This document shows, piece after piece, positions 26,502 through 35,586 of a stretch of 64,000 nucleotides of DNA. A program made the translations under genes and the position numbers. Below the pieces are notes generated by a model, which worked only from the letters and a program-made list of their open reading frames with translations, did not search any database and was not told where the DNA came from. Location: NCBI RefSeq assembly GCF_023197165.1, contig NZ_JALPRD010000002.1, forward strand, positions 372,001-436,000, read 5' to 3'. Numbering within the stretch: position 1 is the first letter of the stretch; every line of letters begins with the position of its first letter. This DNA is from Sphingopyxis sp. MSC1_008. Lineage in GTDB: Bacteria; Pseudomonadota; Alphaproteobacteria; Sphingomonadales; Sphingomonadaceae.

Positions 26502-27635
26502 ATGTCCCAGACCACCGATTTTCTATCGCCGGACGCGAAAATATTCGCGGTGCATCAGACATTGGAAACGTCAGGGGCGCGGCGCGCCCATGTCTTCGTG
26601 CTCGACGACGCCATCCATCTCGCGGTTCCGCAACTCGCCGAAGACATGCCGGACAGGCCGGCCAACATGAACGGCGGCAATGCAGACGTCGATGCGCTCC
26701 TCTACCGCTGGGACGGCGGGCGCTTTGTCGAGGACGGGCAGCTTCCGTGTCCGGGCGGGGAAGACGCGCTGTGCTTCATCAACGCTGAAGGAACATTTCT
26801 CGCTTTTGCAAATTTGAGGACCGGAAGCGGCCCTTATCAGGCCAACATCGGCTCGCTGATTTATCGCCGCGCGGACGGCGAATGGGAACTCGACGACAGC
26901 ATCCCATCGTTCGGCGCCAAGCAGTGGCACCATTTCACGATCGGCGAACGCGAATTTCTGGCGCTTGCCCAAGGGCTGGTCATTCCTAACGTTCCGATCG
27001 CCCCCTTGGGGCATGGTCGTTCGGTCGTGTTCGAGCGGGCGGGCGGTGAATGGGAGGAATTTCAGGTCATCGGCGGGCGCTTCGGCTATAATTGGCACGA
27101 CTTCGAAATCGACGGGGAGCATTTCCTTGCCTATGCGGACCAGGCGTCCCCCAGTCTGATTTACCGGTGGGACGGGTCACGTTTCCTACCCTATCAAACA
27201 TTCGCGGAAATCGGCGGCCGCGCCTTTCGATTTTTTACCCATGAAGGGGAGAAATGGCTCGCTTTCGCAGCGATTGCCGGTGAATCGACACTGTACCGCT
27301 GGAACGGCGAACTGTTCGTTGGGCATCAGTCGCTGGGCGGACAAGGCGGGCGCGAATTCGAGCTCATCGAAAGCGAACATGGCCTGTTCCTCGTCCGGGT
27401 CTGTTTCATCGCGGGCTCGCCAGCCGACCCGAAGACCGATCTGACCTCCCAGCTCTTCAAATGGATCGATGGCAAGTTCGAATGCGTCGAGGAATTTCCG
27501 ACCTTTGGCGGCACATCCGCGAGCCACTTCGTTGCCGACGGCAGCGATTATCTCGCCGTTTCCAATAGCCTGACACCCGAGGTTCGGTTCCGCCAGGACA
27601 TGGTCATATACAAATTGTCGCTCGATCGCGCCTGA
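26502..27635 (+). CDS. EAR (EPTP)-repeat seven-bladed beta-propeller protein
   Basis: The 377-residue product consists of about seven repeats of roughly 50 residues. Each ends in a variant of SLIYRWDGGRF and then a Q/E-x-(I/L) turn, followed by an aromatic-aromatic pair and IDGEHFLAYAD or its equivalent. This matches the EAR repeat first known from LGI1 and found in scattered bacteria. The N-terminal strand (KIFAVHQTLET) and the C-terminal strand (DMVIYKLSLD) could close the ring as in other propellers. There is no signal peptide, so it should be cytoplasmic. AAAGGAT precedes the ATG. The function of bacterial EAR proteins is unknown to me. Confidence 0.75.
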   Translation: MSQTTDFLSPDAKIFAVHQTLETSGARRAHVFVLDDAIHLAVPQLAEDMPDRPANMNGGNADVDALLYRWDGGRFVEDGQLPCPGGEDALCFINAEGTFLAFANLRTGSGPYQANIGSLIYRRADGEWELDDSIPSFGAKQWHHFTIGEREFLALAQGLVIPNVPIAPLGHGRSVVFERAGGEWEEFQVIGGRFGYNWHDFEIDGEHFLAYADQASPSLIYRWDGSRFLPYQTFAEIGGRAFRFFTHEGEKWLAFAAIAGESTLYRWNGELFVGHQSLGGQGGREFELIESEHGLFLVRVCFIAGSPADPKTDLTSQLFKWIDGKFECVEEFPTFGGTSASHFVADGSDYLAVSNSLTPEVRFRQDMVIYKLSLDRA

Positions 27636-27676
27636 GAAGGCGGCCCAATGCCAGACGAAAGGAATAGAAAGTCATC

Positions 27677-28846
27677 ATGCGTTACGCAATGAATCCAGAG
27701 TTCATGAAATTGTTCGAGCAGTTCACCTCGGGCGATGACAGCATCGGAACCCACCTCCAGCGACAGCTCGGGGTGCTGCACAAGGACGAGCCCCTGCTGG
27801 TCGTGACGGGAAGCGAATTCGTCCTATTCCGGGCCGGCGGTTTGCCGCCGGTGACGGAAAGCTTCCGGATCAACACCAAGGGCTTTTTCGAGATTACGTC
27901 CATCTCGCATCTGGGTCTCGCGATCCCTTATCTGGCGCGGCTGCGCGAAATTGGCTTCGAGGGTTGGGCACAAGCGGCGCGCGAACTGATTGCTCAATGC
28001 TCGGCGGTGCGGGAAGCGAACACCGTTTCCTATTGGCGCGATACGGTCGCGGTCGAGGCATGGAAGGGGATCGAGGAAAAGATCACCGACCTTGTCGACT
28101 ACACCTGCATCACCACCGAAGATTATATCGCGCGCGCCATCGCGGATCCGTCTCTGCTGGATTTTGAATATATGCGGGCCAATCTCCTCGATGGCGATGG
28201 TCCCCACGCATTGCCCGTGCCGTTCAACGACATGATGGCTGCAACATTCGCCCTCGTGGCTCTGGATACGTCCTACCGCGTCATCAAATGGCTTTGCGAG
28301 CAGCGCATTGACTGGGAACGGGTGCTGGTCATCATCTGCGGACGGGCGGGCCGCCCGAGCGCCGGCCTGACCTGGGAAAGCAACAATATCTGCCACTTGC
28401 TTTACAAGACATCAGGCGAGCTGCTTGCGCGCGAACGCGTCTTGATCGCACCCACTTTGCCGGGCGTGGAACTCGGCGATTTCTCCAGCGACGAGGCGTC
28501 GGCCAAGATCGAGGCTGGCTATCGCCGCATGTGGTACGGCTGCTTGTCGTCGGTCGAAATGAGCCGCTTGATGTGGCCGAATTATCCTGCGTTCAAACCC
28601 AGCGCCGAGACGGCGCCGGTTGTGGACGCCGACACCCAGACAATTACCGAAATGCCGATGGTTCGGTCGATCGACGACCGGCGGGCCATCATCTCGCGCC
28701 TTCGTCTCGTCATGGAAGACCCGGGCCAGCAGATCGCCACCGCCGGCACCCAATTCATCGTCGACCAGCTGGGTGCCAACGGCAACAAACCCGAACTCGT
28801 GGAGATTCCTGGGTTCAGCTACACCGAATATCCCAAGAAGCAGTAA
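27677..28846 (+). CDS. Conserved protein of unknown function next to the EAR propeller
   Basis: The 389-residue product is soluble, with no signal peptide and no recognised catalytic motif. It reads as a mixed alpha/beta protein: KDEPLLVVTGSEFVLFRAGG near the N-terminus, a central YWRDTVAVEAWKGIEEKITD helix, FNDMMAATFALVALDTSYRV, VLVIICGRAGRPSAGLTWES and RRAIISRLRLVMEDPGQQI. It may belong to the DUF5624 group, but I am not certain. It is 41 bp behind the EAR gene, probably in one transcript with it and the TonB receptor. Confidence 0.65.
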   Translation: MRYAMNPEFMKLFEQFTSGDDSIGTHLQRQLGVLHKDEPLLVVTGSEFVLFRAGGLPPVTESFRINTKGFFEITSISHLGLAIPYLARLREIGFEGWAQAARELIAQCSAVREANTVSYWRDTVAVEAWKGIEEKITDLVDYTCITTEDYIARAIADPSLLDFEYMRANLLDGDGPHALPVPFNDMMAATFALVALDTSYRVIKWLCEQRIDWERVLVIICGRAGRPSAGLTWESNNICHLLYKTSGELLARERVLIAPTLPGVELGDFSSDEASAKIEAGYRRMWYGCLSSVEMSRLMWPNYPAFKPSAETAPVVDADTQTITEMPMVRSIDDRRAIISRLRLVMEDPGQQIATAGTQFIVDQLGANGNKPELVEIPGFSYTEYPKKQ

Positions 28847-29241
28847 AACGCAGCAGCTCGCGAGAGATTTCCGGTCATCGTTGCGGTTGCGAGTGATGCA
28901 TGGCAGACGTCGTCCTCTCCCCGGGGGCGCTGCTTTGGCGTGGAGCATCGGCGCCTAGTACAGGGCGATGGCCCACCTTGCGGCTGTTCATAGCCGTGCG
29001 CAGTGCGCGACCGGTGACAATCCATTTGGGGCGCGTTAGCCTAACCGACGATGGAGATGGTTCGCACTGCGCGAACCGCGCTCGGCCGGTTTGGCTGCAT
29101 TAAACTACCAGCCGTTGCAGTTTGCGCATTGCCGCGGCGATTACTTCCTATTCAACTCCAGTCGGCAAAATTGGCTGGCTCTTGAGATTCAAGAGACGGC
29201 TGTCGTTAAGGAGACGGGCAATATTCAAGACATCGAAGCCG
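28847..29241. other. Intergenic stretch with a possible thiolase remnant
   Basis: No intact gene is seen. From 29051 the plus strand reads MEMVRTARTALGRFG, then CIKLPAVAV, which looks like the N-terminus of an acetyl-CoA acetyltransferase (VRTARTxLGRFG). It dissolves after about 25 residues. This may be a remnant of a deleted thiolase gene. AAGGAG at 29208-29213 belongs to the following gene. Confidence 0.35.
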
Positions 29242-30351
29242 ATGGCGGCTCTGCTCGCCATGGTGGCGCCGCTCGCCGGAGCAAACGCGCAATCGACGTC
29301 GGCCGATCCCAAACTGGAAGTCGTAAAGACGTTCGAAAAATTCGGGCTTATTGGGATAGCGGTATCGCAGCACGACAGAGTTTTCGCGAGTGCGCCAGCG
29401 GCCGTCGAAGGGGACAAGGTGGTCGAAATCGAGCCGCAGACCGGAAAGGTGAAGGCCTTTCCCGGAGAAGACTGGCGCACGGCGGGACCGGATGGCCGTG
29501 ACCCATGGTTCGCACCGCAAGCACTTTGGGTCGACAGCGCGGATCATCTTTGGGTGCTGGACTCGGGCCGTCCGACCTTTCCCACGACCGCGCCCACGGG
29601 CGCGCCGAAGCTAGTGCAGTTCAATCTCTCCACGAACAAGGTGATTCGTGTCTTTCGTTTCGACGGGGTCGTGGCGAAGGATGATTCCCTTAACGACGTG
29701 CGTGTCGATCTGCGCCGCAAACAGGCCTTTATCGCCAATATAGGGCGGCAGGGCAGCTTGATCGTTCTGGATCTGGAAACCGGGCGCTCGCGCCAGGTCC
29801 TTGTCGGTCACCGATCGACCCGAGCCGACCCCAAGCATCGCTTCATGCTCCTCGGCGAGCCTGCTGTTCCGCCGGGTGGCGTGCAAATGATCGTTCACGC
29901 CGATGGCATCACCCTGTCGCCCGACGGTGAGTGGCTCTATTATCGGACTCTCACCGATCGCAATTACTGGCGTATTCGCGTCGACGCCTTGGTGAACGAC
30001 ACGCTGTCGGAAAAGGCGCTCGCCGACCAGGTGGAGTTCCTCGGTGAGGGACCCGTTACGGGCGGGATCATCATGGACGACGCCGGCACGCTCTACGGTG
30101 GTGATCTTGAAAACGGACCCGTCGTCGCAATGACGCTCGATCCGGCAACATCGAAGCTCATATCGAGGACATTCATCGAAGCGCCGCGAACGCTTGCCTG
30201 GGCGGATGGCTTCGCGATCGCCAACGGTTATCTCTACATCGCGGACTCACGGCTGTCAGAAACGGTCTTCGTGAATCATCTTCCGAGGCGGGGCGTGCCG
30301 ACGATATTCCGGGTCAGGCTCCCCGCCGTCAGCGAAAGACCAGCCCAGTAG
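29242..30351 (+). CDS. Major royal jelly/Yellow-family exported protein
   Basis: The product is at least 369 residues. It has the MRJP pattern: WFAPQALWVDSADHLWVLDS, a LVQFNLSTNKVIRVFRFDG segment, LNDVRVDLRRKQAFIANIG, GSLIVLDLETGRSRQVL and LSPDGEWLYYRTLTDRNYWR. It is a beta-propeller of uncertain bacterial function, sometimes lactonase-like. A signal peptide is present (ALLAMVAPLAGANAQ). The start is odd: AAGGAG is followed 7 bp later by an in-frame ATA (29221) that would give a good n-region, while the first ATG after it is at 29242. An AUA start or an ATG lost by mutation are both possible. Confidence 0.75.
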   Translation: MAALLAMVAPLAGANAQSTSADPKLEVVKTFEKFGLIGIAVSQHDRVFASAPAAVEGDKVVEIEPQTGKVKAFPGEDWRTAGPDGRDPWFAPQALWVDSADHLWVLDSGRPTFPTTAPTGAPKLVQFNLSTNKVIRVFRFDGVVAKDDSLNDVRVDLRRKQAFIANIGRQGSLIVLDLETGRSRQVLVGHRSTRADPKHRFMLLGEPAVPPGGVQMIVHADGITLSPDGEWLYYRTLTDRNYWRIRVDALVNDTLSEKALADQVEFLGEGPVTGGIIMDDAGTLYGGDLENGPVVAMTLDPATSKLISRTFIEAPRTLAWADGFAIANGYLYIADSRLSETVFVNHLPRRGVPTIFRVRLPAVSERPAQ

Positions 30352-30525
30352 TTGGCGTCGTCTCCCGGATGCCGGGGAGGAAAGGGCACCATTCTCCGTC
30401 GGTCCGGGTCATCAATGCCGACATGGGCGGGCCTGCATGCCGCGGGGGCGATTTATTGCGCTCCCGTGGCATGCTCTTCGCTGCCGGGGCTGGAGAGGAG
30501 GCCTGCCAAGGCCCACGCTCGCACG

Positions 30526-31683
30526 ATGGCACCGATTAGATCAGCACCGGCATGCATATCGAAGCAAGCTGCGGGGCCCCGGCCCGAGCCTCGCTTCGAG
30601 ATCGGATTGTTCGGCGCCAATTGCTCGGGCGGCCTTGCCATCACGACGGTGCCCGAACGATGGGACGGCTCTTGGGCGGCCAACCTGCTATTGGCGAGGA
30701 TCGCGGATGAAGCGGGTCTCGACTTCCTTCTTCCGATCGCGCGCTGGGCCGGGTTCGGCGGCGCCAGCGATTTTCAGCGCCATGTCCTGGAAACGATTGT
30801 GTGGGCTACCGGCCTTGCGGCTCATACCGAGCGCATCCGGGTATTCGCCACCGTCCACGCGGCGTTTTTCAACCCTGTCGTCGCGGCCAAACAGCTCGCC
30901 ACCGCCGACCATATTTCAGGCGGAAGGCTCGGCCTCAATATTGTCGCCGGCTGGAACAAGCCCGAGTTCGAAATGCTTGGGCTCGAGTTTCGCCACGAGC
31001 ACGCCGAGCGCTACGCCTATGCGCGTGAATGGGTCGAGATCGTCAAGCAGGTGTGGACAGCCCGCAAGCCCTTCGATTGTGCGGGACGATTCTTCAATCT
31101 TCGCGGGGTGATCGGAGATCCCAAGCCCCTAGCGGGATCGCACTTGCCGCTGATCAGCGCCGGGGGTTCGGCGGACGGGCAGGCGTTTGCTCTCGACAAT
31201 GTCGACATATTGTTCACGACGTTCGCGAATGCCGATGACGAAAAGCCGCGGCTCGCCGCGCTCAAGGCAGAAGGCGCGCGGCGAGGCGGGCGCGCCATGC
31301 GCATTTTCGCACCAGCCTACGTCGTGTGCCGCGCAAGCGATGCCGAAGCGCAGGAATATCATCGTCACTACGCCGTCGAATCTGCTGACGATACCGCGGT
31401 CGATCGCTTGCTGGCCTTGTCGATGGGAAATGCGCAGACGGTCCCCGCCGACGTGTTGGCAGCGATGCGCACCAGACTGGCCGGAGGTCATGGCGGGTTG
31501 CCATTGATCGGAACCCCCGAGACGGTTGCGGCGCAAATCGCTACGCTCGCAGACGCGGGATTGGACGGCATCGCACTTTCGTTCGTCGACTATCTGGCCG
31601 AATTGCCGCTGTTCGCGGCCGAGGTGCTTCCGCGCCTCGAGGAGGCTGGCGTCCGCGCCCGCGGTGCTCAGTTGCCGCCCTGA
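30526..31683 (+). CDS. Luciferase-like flavin monooxygenase (RutA/SfnG-like)
   Basis: The 385-residue TIM-barrel product has the RutA-type spine: FEIGLFGANCSGG, IADEAGLDFLLPIARWAGFGG, LAAHTERIRVFATVHAAFF, ADHISGGRLGLNIVAGWNKP and LPLISAGGSADG. Relatives use FMNH2 and O2 to open uracil or cleave sulfones. A partner flavin reductase is not adjacent; the one at 62772 could serve. The ATG at 30526 has GGAGAGGAG upstream at a long distance (about 25 bp), so the start is provisional. It is preceded by the MRJP gene and is convergent with the hydroxyacid dehydrogenase. Confidence 0.82.
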   Translation: MAPIRSAPACISKQAAGPRPEPRFEIGLFGANCSGGLAITTVPERWDGSWAANLLLARIADEAGLDFLLPIARWAGFGGASDFQRHVLETIVWATGLAAHTERIRVFATVHAAFFNPVVAAKQLATADHISGGRLGLNIVAGWNKPEFEMLGLEFRHEHAERYAYAREWVEIVKQVWTARKPFDCAGRFFNLRGVIGDPKPLAGSHLPLISAGGSADGQAFALDNVDILFTTFANADDEKPRLAALKAEGARRGGRAMRIFAPAYVVCRASDAEAQEYHRHYAVESADDTAVDRLLALSMGNAQTVPADVLAAMRTRLAGGHGGLPLIGTPETVAAQIATLADAGLDGIALSFVDYLAELPLFAAEVLPRLEEAGVRARGAQLPP

Positions 31684-31705
31684 GCCCGTCACACACCCGC
31701 GTCAG

Positions 31706-32680
31706 TCAAACGACGCTCTGCTTGAGCAGCTCCCCCCGGCTCTGCTCGTCATCGCCAAGATAAATAGCGACCCGCTCGATCGCCATACCGATCATCGTGC
31801 GGAGAGTGTCGATTGTCACGCCAGCCGAATGCGGCGTCAGAATGACGTTCGGAACATCGGCCCAGCGCGAAACCGGCGTCGGTTCTGTCTCGAAAACATC
31901 TAGCGCCGCCCCCCCAAGCGAGCCCGCTTTCAGCGCATCGATCAGAGCGGCTTCGTCAATGACCGACCCGCGCGACACGTTTACAAGAATGCCTGTCGGT
32001 CCCAGCGCCTCGAGAACATCTGCGTCGATCAATCCTCGCGACATGTCGTCGGCGCGGCAGCAGACGATTAGCAAGCGGCACTGCGTGGCTAGCGCATGCA
32101 GAGACGCTGCCCGCGGCCAGCCAGCGTCTGGGCAGTCGCGGGGCCCCCACCAACGGACGTTCATACCCAGCGCATCCAGCCGCTGCGCCACGGCTCGGCC
32201 GATCGCGCCGAGCCCGACGATGCCCGCGGGCGCGCCGCGCATTGCGTGCCGCTGGGGCAGGCGGTTGGACGCCAGCCACCCGCCGGTCCGTACAATATGG
32301 TCGTCAGCGACGATACCGCGCCACGCGGCGATCGCGAGACCGAGCGCATAATCGGCCACATCATCGGCATTCGCTCCAACCGCAGAGAGAATGGCGATGC
32401 CGCGTGCGGCGCAATGCGCGACATCGACGCCGTCATACCCCGATCCGACGCAGACGATGAGACCGAGGCCCGGAAGGCGTTCGACAAGCGACGGGTCGAT
32501 CCGGTTTTCGCCGGCCGTGACAATAACGCCGATCGCGTCGCCGGCCGCGGCAAGGAAGGCTAGCGGGTCGTCTTGGTCCCAAAGGCAGTGCACCCGATGC
32601 GCCGCCTGCAGCGGCGCGAGGATTGGACGCATATTTTCATGGATCAACAGCACGTCGCTGCCGCGCCTCTGTGCGGTCAT
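31706..32680 (-). CDS. D-2-hydroxyacid dehydrogenase (phosphoglycerate-dehydrogenase-like)
   Basis: The 324-residue product has GLGLIVCVGSGYDGVDV, the NAD site AGIVGLGAIGRAVAQRL, VNVSRGSVIDEAALIDAL (the Arg and Glu of the catalytic set) and LTPHSAGVT with the catalytic His. It reduces a 2-oxo acid or oxidises a D-2-hydroxyacid. It starts 4 bp after the class II aldolase stop, so the two form an operon. The pair may process an aldol product from the aromatic pathway. Confidence 0.88.
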   Translation of the reverse strand: MTAQRRGSDVLLIHENMRPILAPLQAAHRVHCLWDQDDPLAFLAAAGDAIGVIVTAGENRIDPSLVERLPGLGLIVCVGSGYDGVDVAHCAARGIAILSAVGANADDVADYALGLAIAAWRGIVADDHIVRTGGWLASNRLPQRHAMRGAPAGIVGLGAIGRAVAQRLDALGMNVRWWGPRDCPDAGWPRAASLHALATQCRLLIVCCRADDMSRGLIDADVLEALGPTGILVNVSRGSVIDEAALIDALKAGSLGGAALDVFETEPTPVSRWADVPNVILTPHSAGVTIDTLRTMIGMAIERVAIYLGDDEQSRGELLKQSVV

Positions 32681-32684
32681 GCGG

Positions 32685-33476
32685 TCAGTCCTTGTAGGAC
32701 GGATCGACACGGTCGAGCTTGCGCACCACCGCGTCGAACAGCAGCCGCTCGACATGAGACATGTCGTTGGCGGGCGCGTCCTTGACCGTTTGCCGGAGCG
32801 CGGCCTCATGCGCGTGGCGAACCTCGTGCGGAATGTCGATGAGGGCTCGGTCGCCCGACTGAGCGGCAAGCTGGACCTCGCAAGCTCGCTGCAGCGTCAA
32901 CATCGCGCCAAACGCGGCGGCGACCGACGTGCCGCAAGCGAGCAGTCCATGGTTGCGCAAAACCATGTGATTGTTCGAACCCAGATTTTGGACGAGGCGG
33001 AGTTTCTCGCCTTCGGATACCACCGATCCTTCGAAATCATGATAGCTCAGCTGATCGACGAGCATCGCCGAATAGAAACTCGTCGGGATGAGGCCGTCTC
33101 GCTGCTGTGCGATCGCCATTCCGGCCGTCGTGTGCACGTGGATGATGCAGTGCGCGTCATCGCGCGCGTCATGGATCGCACTGTGGATCACGAACCCCGG
33201 CTTGTTCACCGGCCAGCGACTTTCACCGACGACATTCCCGTCGATGTCGATGCGAACCAGGTCCGAGGCGCGCACTTCCTCGAACAGCATGCCGAACGGA
33301 TTGATCAGGAAATGCTTTTCGGGACCTGGCAAACGCAGCGAGATATGCGTGAAAATATATTCATCCCATCCCAGCATGGCCACGATGCGGTAGAAGGCCG
33401 CGAGGTCGATACGATTCTGCCGTTCGATCTCGTCGCTACCCGACGTTGCACTCTGCGCCATGCTTGCCATTGCCAT
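32685..33476 (-). CDS. Class II aldolase/adducin-family protein
   Basis: The 263-residue product has DEYIFTHISLRLPGP, HSAIHDARDDAHCIIHVHTT with the zinc-ligand H-x-H, and VLRNHGLLACGTSVAAAFGAM with a third His. This is the fuculose-phosphate aldolase/adducin fold. Members cleave or decarboxylate hydroxy acids such as 3-hydroxy-2-oxo compounds. CGAGGA precedes the ATG at 33476. Two GGCTGCAA boxes 20 bp apart lie upstream. It is followed by the hydroxyacid dehydrogenase in the same transcript. Confidence 0.85.
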   Translation of the reverse strand: MAMASMAQSATSGSDEIERQNRIDLAAFYRIVAMLGWDEYIFTHISLRLPGPEKHFLINPFGMLFEEVRASDLVRIDIDGNVVGESRWPVNKPGFVIHSAIHDARDDAHCIIHVHTTAGMAIAQQRDGLIPTSFYSAMLVDQLSYHDFEGSVVSEGEKLRLVQNLGSNNHMVLRNHGLLACGTSVAAAFGAMLTLQRACEVQLAAQSGDRALIDIPHEVRHAHEAALRQTVKDAPANDMSHVERLLFDAVVRKLDRVDPSYKD

Positions 33477-33552
33477 TCCTCGAAATTGAAGCCCACCCAG
33501 GTGCGGGGTTCGGGCGCATGATACGCCGCGGCAGGCCGCGGTTCGGGCCATA

Positions 33553-33580
33553 GGCTGCAATGGCTTCCTCCCGGCTGCAA
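33553..33580. promoter_or_regulatory. Direct repeats GGCTGCAA, 20 bp apart
   Basis: GGCTGCAA occurs at 33553-33560 and 33573-33580, two helical turns apart, about 80 bp before the class II aldolase start. A further CGGCTGCAA copy lies at 41836-41844, upstream of the Rieske oxygenase and the IacA-like gene. Tandem half-sites at this spacing fit AraC-family binding, and two AraC genes lie at 49-51 kb. Confidence 0.35.
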
Positions 33581-33728
33581 CATAGGCGATTGCTTGGGTT
33601 CTGTTCGAACATCTCGGTGCAGGATGTGGTCCTGTCTGCTTCCCTCGGCCGGGGGACTGGCCGCGACCAGCCGTTCGAACGCGAGCCATTTCGTCGGAGC
33701 GCGCGGGATGGCGGACAAATTGCACCAC

Positions 33729-34232
33729 TTAGTCGTCAGGCCTGGCCTCGAGCTCGAACATGCAGGCTTCGGCTCCCGCAGCTGCGCAATGAACCTCCTG
33801 TACAGAAACGGCATGGCCAAATGCGATCGTGGCAGCCGCCTGCAGCATGCCCGAAATGGGAGCGCAAACCGGCTCCCCTGCATCGCAGAAAGCTCTGGCG
33901 AACGGACTGTTCTTCACAATGACTTGAGGCCGGTTGCCGTCGCGGTCGATTGTCCAATGCCCCCAGCCCAGTTGCGGCGCGCCCGCGGCGACCAAGGTCA
34001 ATATGTCGGGGTCGGCAGCGCCGCGCTCGTCATCGTAGCGACGGGCCGACCGGCCGCCGAATTTGGTGACCGAGCGCTTCAAAGCGTCGAGTGCCTCCCG
34101 TCGCTGGACGCCCGGAAGGTTGCGAAACAAGCCCATGAGCGCGTCCGCGCGGATCAGCACATAGCGGACCGGGCCATCTTTCAGCGCACCTTTTTCAACA
34201 TCCCACTGAAGCCGATCCTTGAACTGGTCCAA
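33729..34232 (-). CDS. Free-standing V4R (hydrocarbon-binding) domain protein
   Basis: The 167-residue product has the V4R core: VRYVLIRADALMGLFRNLPG, KFGGRSARRYDDERG, QVIVKNSPFARAFCDAGEPV, APISGMLQAAATIAFGHAV and QEVHCAAAGAEACMFELEAR with the paired late Cys. In DmpR/XylR this domain binds phenolic or aromatic effectors in front of a AAA+ ATPase. Here it stands alone. A TTG at 34232 with AAAGGA 7 bp upstream is the best start; a longer ATG frame from 34325 has no good ribosome site. It is divergent from the thiolase operon and may sense the pathway substrate. Confidence 0.7.
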   Translation of the reverse strand: MDQFKDRLQWDVEKGALKDGPVRYVLIRADALMGLFRNLPGVQRREALDALKRSVTKFGGRSARRYDDERGAADPDILTLVAAGAPQLGWGHWTIDRDGNRPQVIVKNSPFARAFCDAGEPVCAPISGMLQAAATIAFGHAVSVQEVHCAAAGAEACMFELEARPDD

Positions 34233-34422
34233 TGGCGAATCCTTTGTTTTCCTGTGCGGCTCCACGCTAGGGTCGCCGCCCTTCGTCGCTTGTTGCACAG
34301 CGCACTGGCCGGTGCTCCAGCGCAAGAAGCGTGCGTAATCGCCGGTTCTGCCTTGGCCGGGCGGCGAAGTCGTTGCTACCGCATGCTGCCGGGTGGGTCT
34401 CGCCCCTGGCGGGAGTTAAGTC

Positions 34423-35586
34423 GTGCCGCACGGAGATTATCGTGATGTCGTTCTAACCACGCCGGTGTCGATACCGTATGAGCGCTTTTCGGAACGCTCG
34501 GCGCAATGGTGGCTTGGCTGCGCCCTGAAAAATCTTCTCGTTGACGCCGGTATCGACAAAACCGACATCGACGGGCTCGCCGCTGCCTCCTTTTCGCTCG
34601 CGCCCGATCCGGTGGTGGCGCTGACGCGACAGTTCGGAATGTCGACCCGTTGGCTGGAATCGGTCGCGCTCGGCGGCGCTTCCGGGATCGTCATGCTACG
34701 GCGTGCGGCGCGGGCCGTAGAGGCAGGCGACGCGAGGATAGTTGCCTGCCTTGCGGGAGGAACAAACCGTCCCGGTTTGTTTCGCGACGTCGTCGGCCAG
34801 TTCAGCGCGGCATCTCGTGATGCCGTCTATCCTTATGGGAGTGGCGGCCCGAACGCGAGTTTTGCGCTGATTACTGATCACTATATGCGTAAATATGGCG
34901 CAAGGCGCAGCGACTTCGGCAAGATTTGCGTATCCCAACGCGACAATGCGCGGCGTTATCCCCATGCGCTGATGACGAAGCCGCTCGAACTCGACGATTA
35001 TCTGAATGCACGGATGATTGCGCCGCCGCTTGGCCTCTACGATTGTGTCATGCCGTGCGCGGGTGCGGAGGCTTTTCTGGTCATGGATGCCGAGACCGCG
35101 CGGAACGCGGGACTTCCCGCGGTCGCTCTCGTTGCGACCTGCGAGCGTCACAACGGTTTCCCCGACGATCCTGTCCAGGATCGGCTCGGCATCGCCGCTG
35201 ACGCAGACGCATTTTGGGGGGCGGCCGGTATCAGGCCTGCCGAGGTGGACTTCGTCCAGACGTACGATGATTATCCCGTGATTTCGATGCTGCAGTTCGA
35301 AGCGCTGGGCCTTTGCGGCCAGGGTGAAGCAACGGACTTTGTGCGAAACCATGACTTTCATATTGACGGTACGATGCCGCATAACACCTCGGGGGGGCAG
35401 CTTTCGGTCGGACAGGCCGATGCCGGCGGCGGCAGTTTGGGGATTGTCGAGGCGGTCCGCCAGCTGACCGGAAGAGCGCTAGGTGGCCAGGTTCGCAACG
35501 CTCGTATCGGGGTCGTCAGCGGATTTGGTATGATCGCCTATGATCGCGGTCTCAGTACAGCCGCCGCACTGCTGGCGCGCGCATGA
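34423..35586 (+). CDS. Thiolase-fold (SCP-x/Ltp2-like) enzyme lacking the usual nucleophilic Cys
   Basis: The 387-residue product starts with GTG. It has the thiolase-like body (SVALGGASGIVMLRRAARAV, DCVMPCAGAEAFLVMDAET, HNTSGGQLSVGQADAGG). At the N-terminal active-site loop it reads GGASG, where true thiolases have a Cys nucleophile. This is typical of Ltp2-type proteins that pair with DUF35 partners and act as retro-aldolases or in side-chain removal from acyl-CoA. The DUF35 gene follows with a 4-bp overlap, and a CoA ligase follows that. The reaction is inferred from the family. Confidence 0.8.
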   Translation: MPHGDYRDVVLTTPVSIPYERFSERSAQWWLGCALKNLLVDAGIDKTDIDGLAAASFSLAPDPVVALTRQFGMSTRWLESVALGGASGIVMLRRAARAVEAGDARIVACLAGGTNRPGLFRDVVGQFSAASRDAVYPYGSGGPNASFALITDHYMRKYGARRSDFGKICVSQRDNARRYPHALMTKPLELDDYLNARMIAPPLGLYDCVMPCAGAEAFLVMDAETARNAGLPAVALVATCERHNGFPDDPVQDRLGIAADADAFWGAAGIRPAEVDFVQTYDDYPVISMLQFEALGLCGQGEATDFVRNHDFHIDGTMPHNTSGGQLSVGQADAGGGSLGIVEAVRQLTGRALGGQVRNARIGVVSGFGMIAYDRGLSTAAALLARA

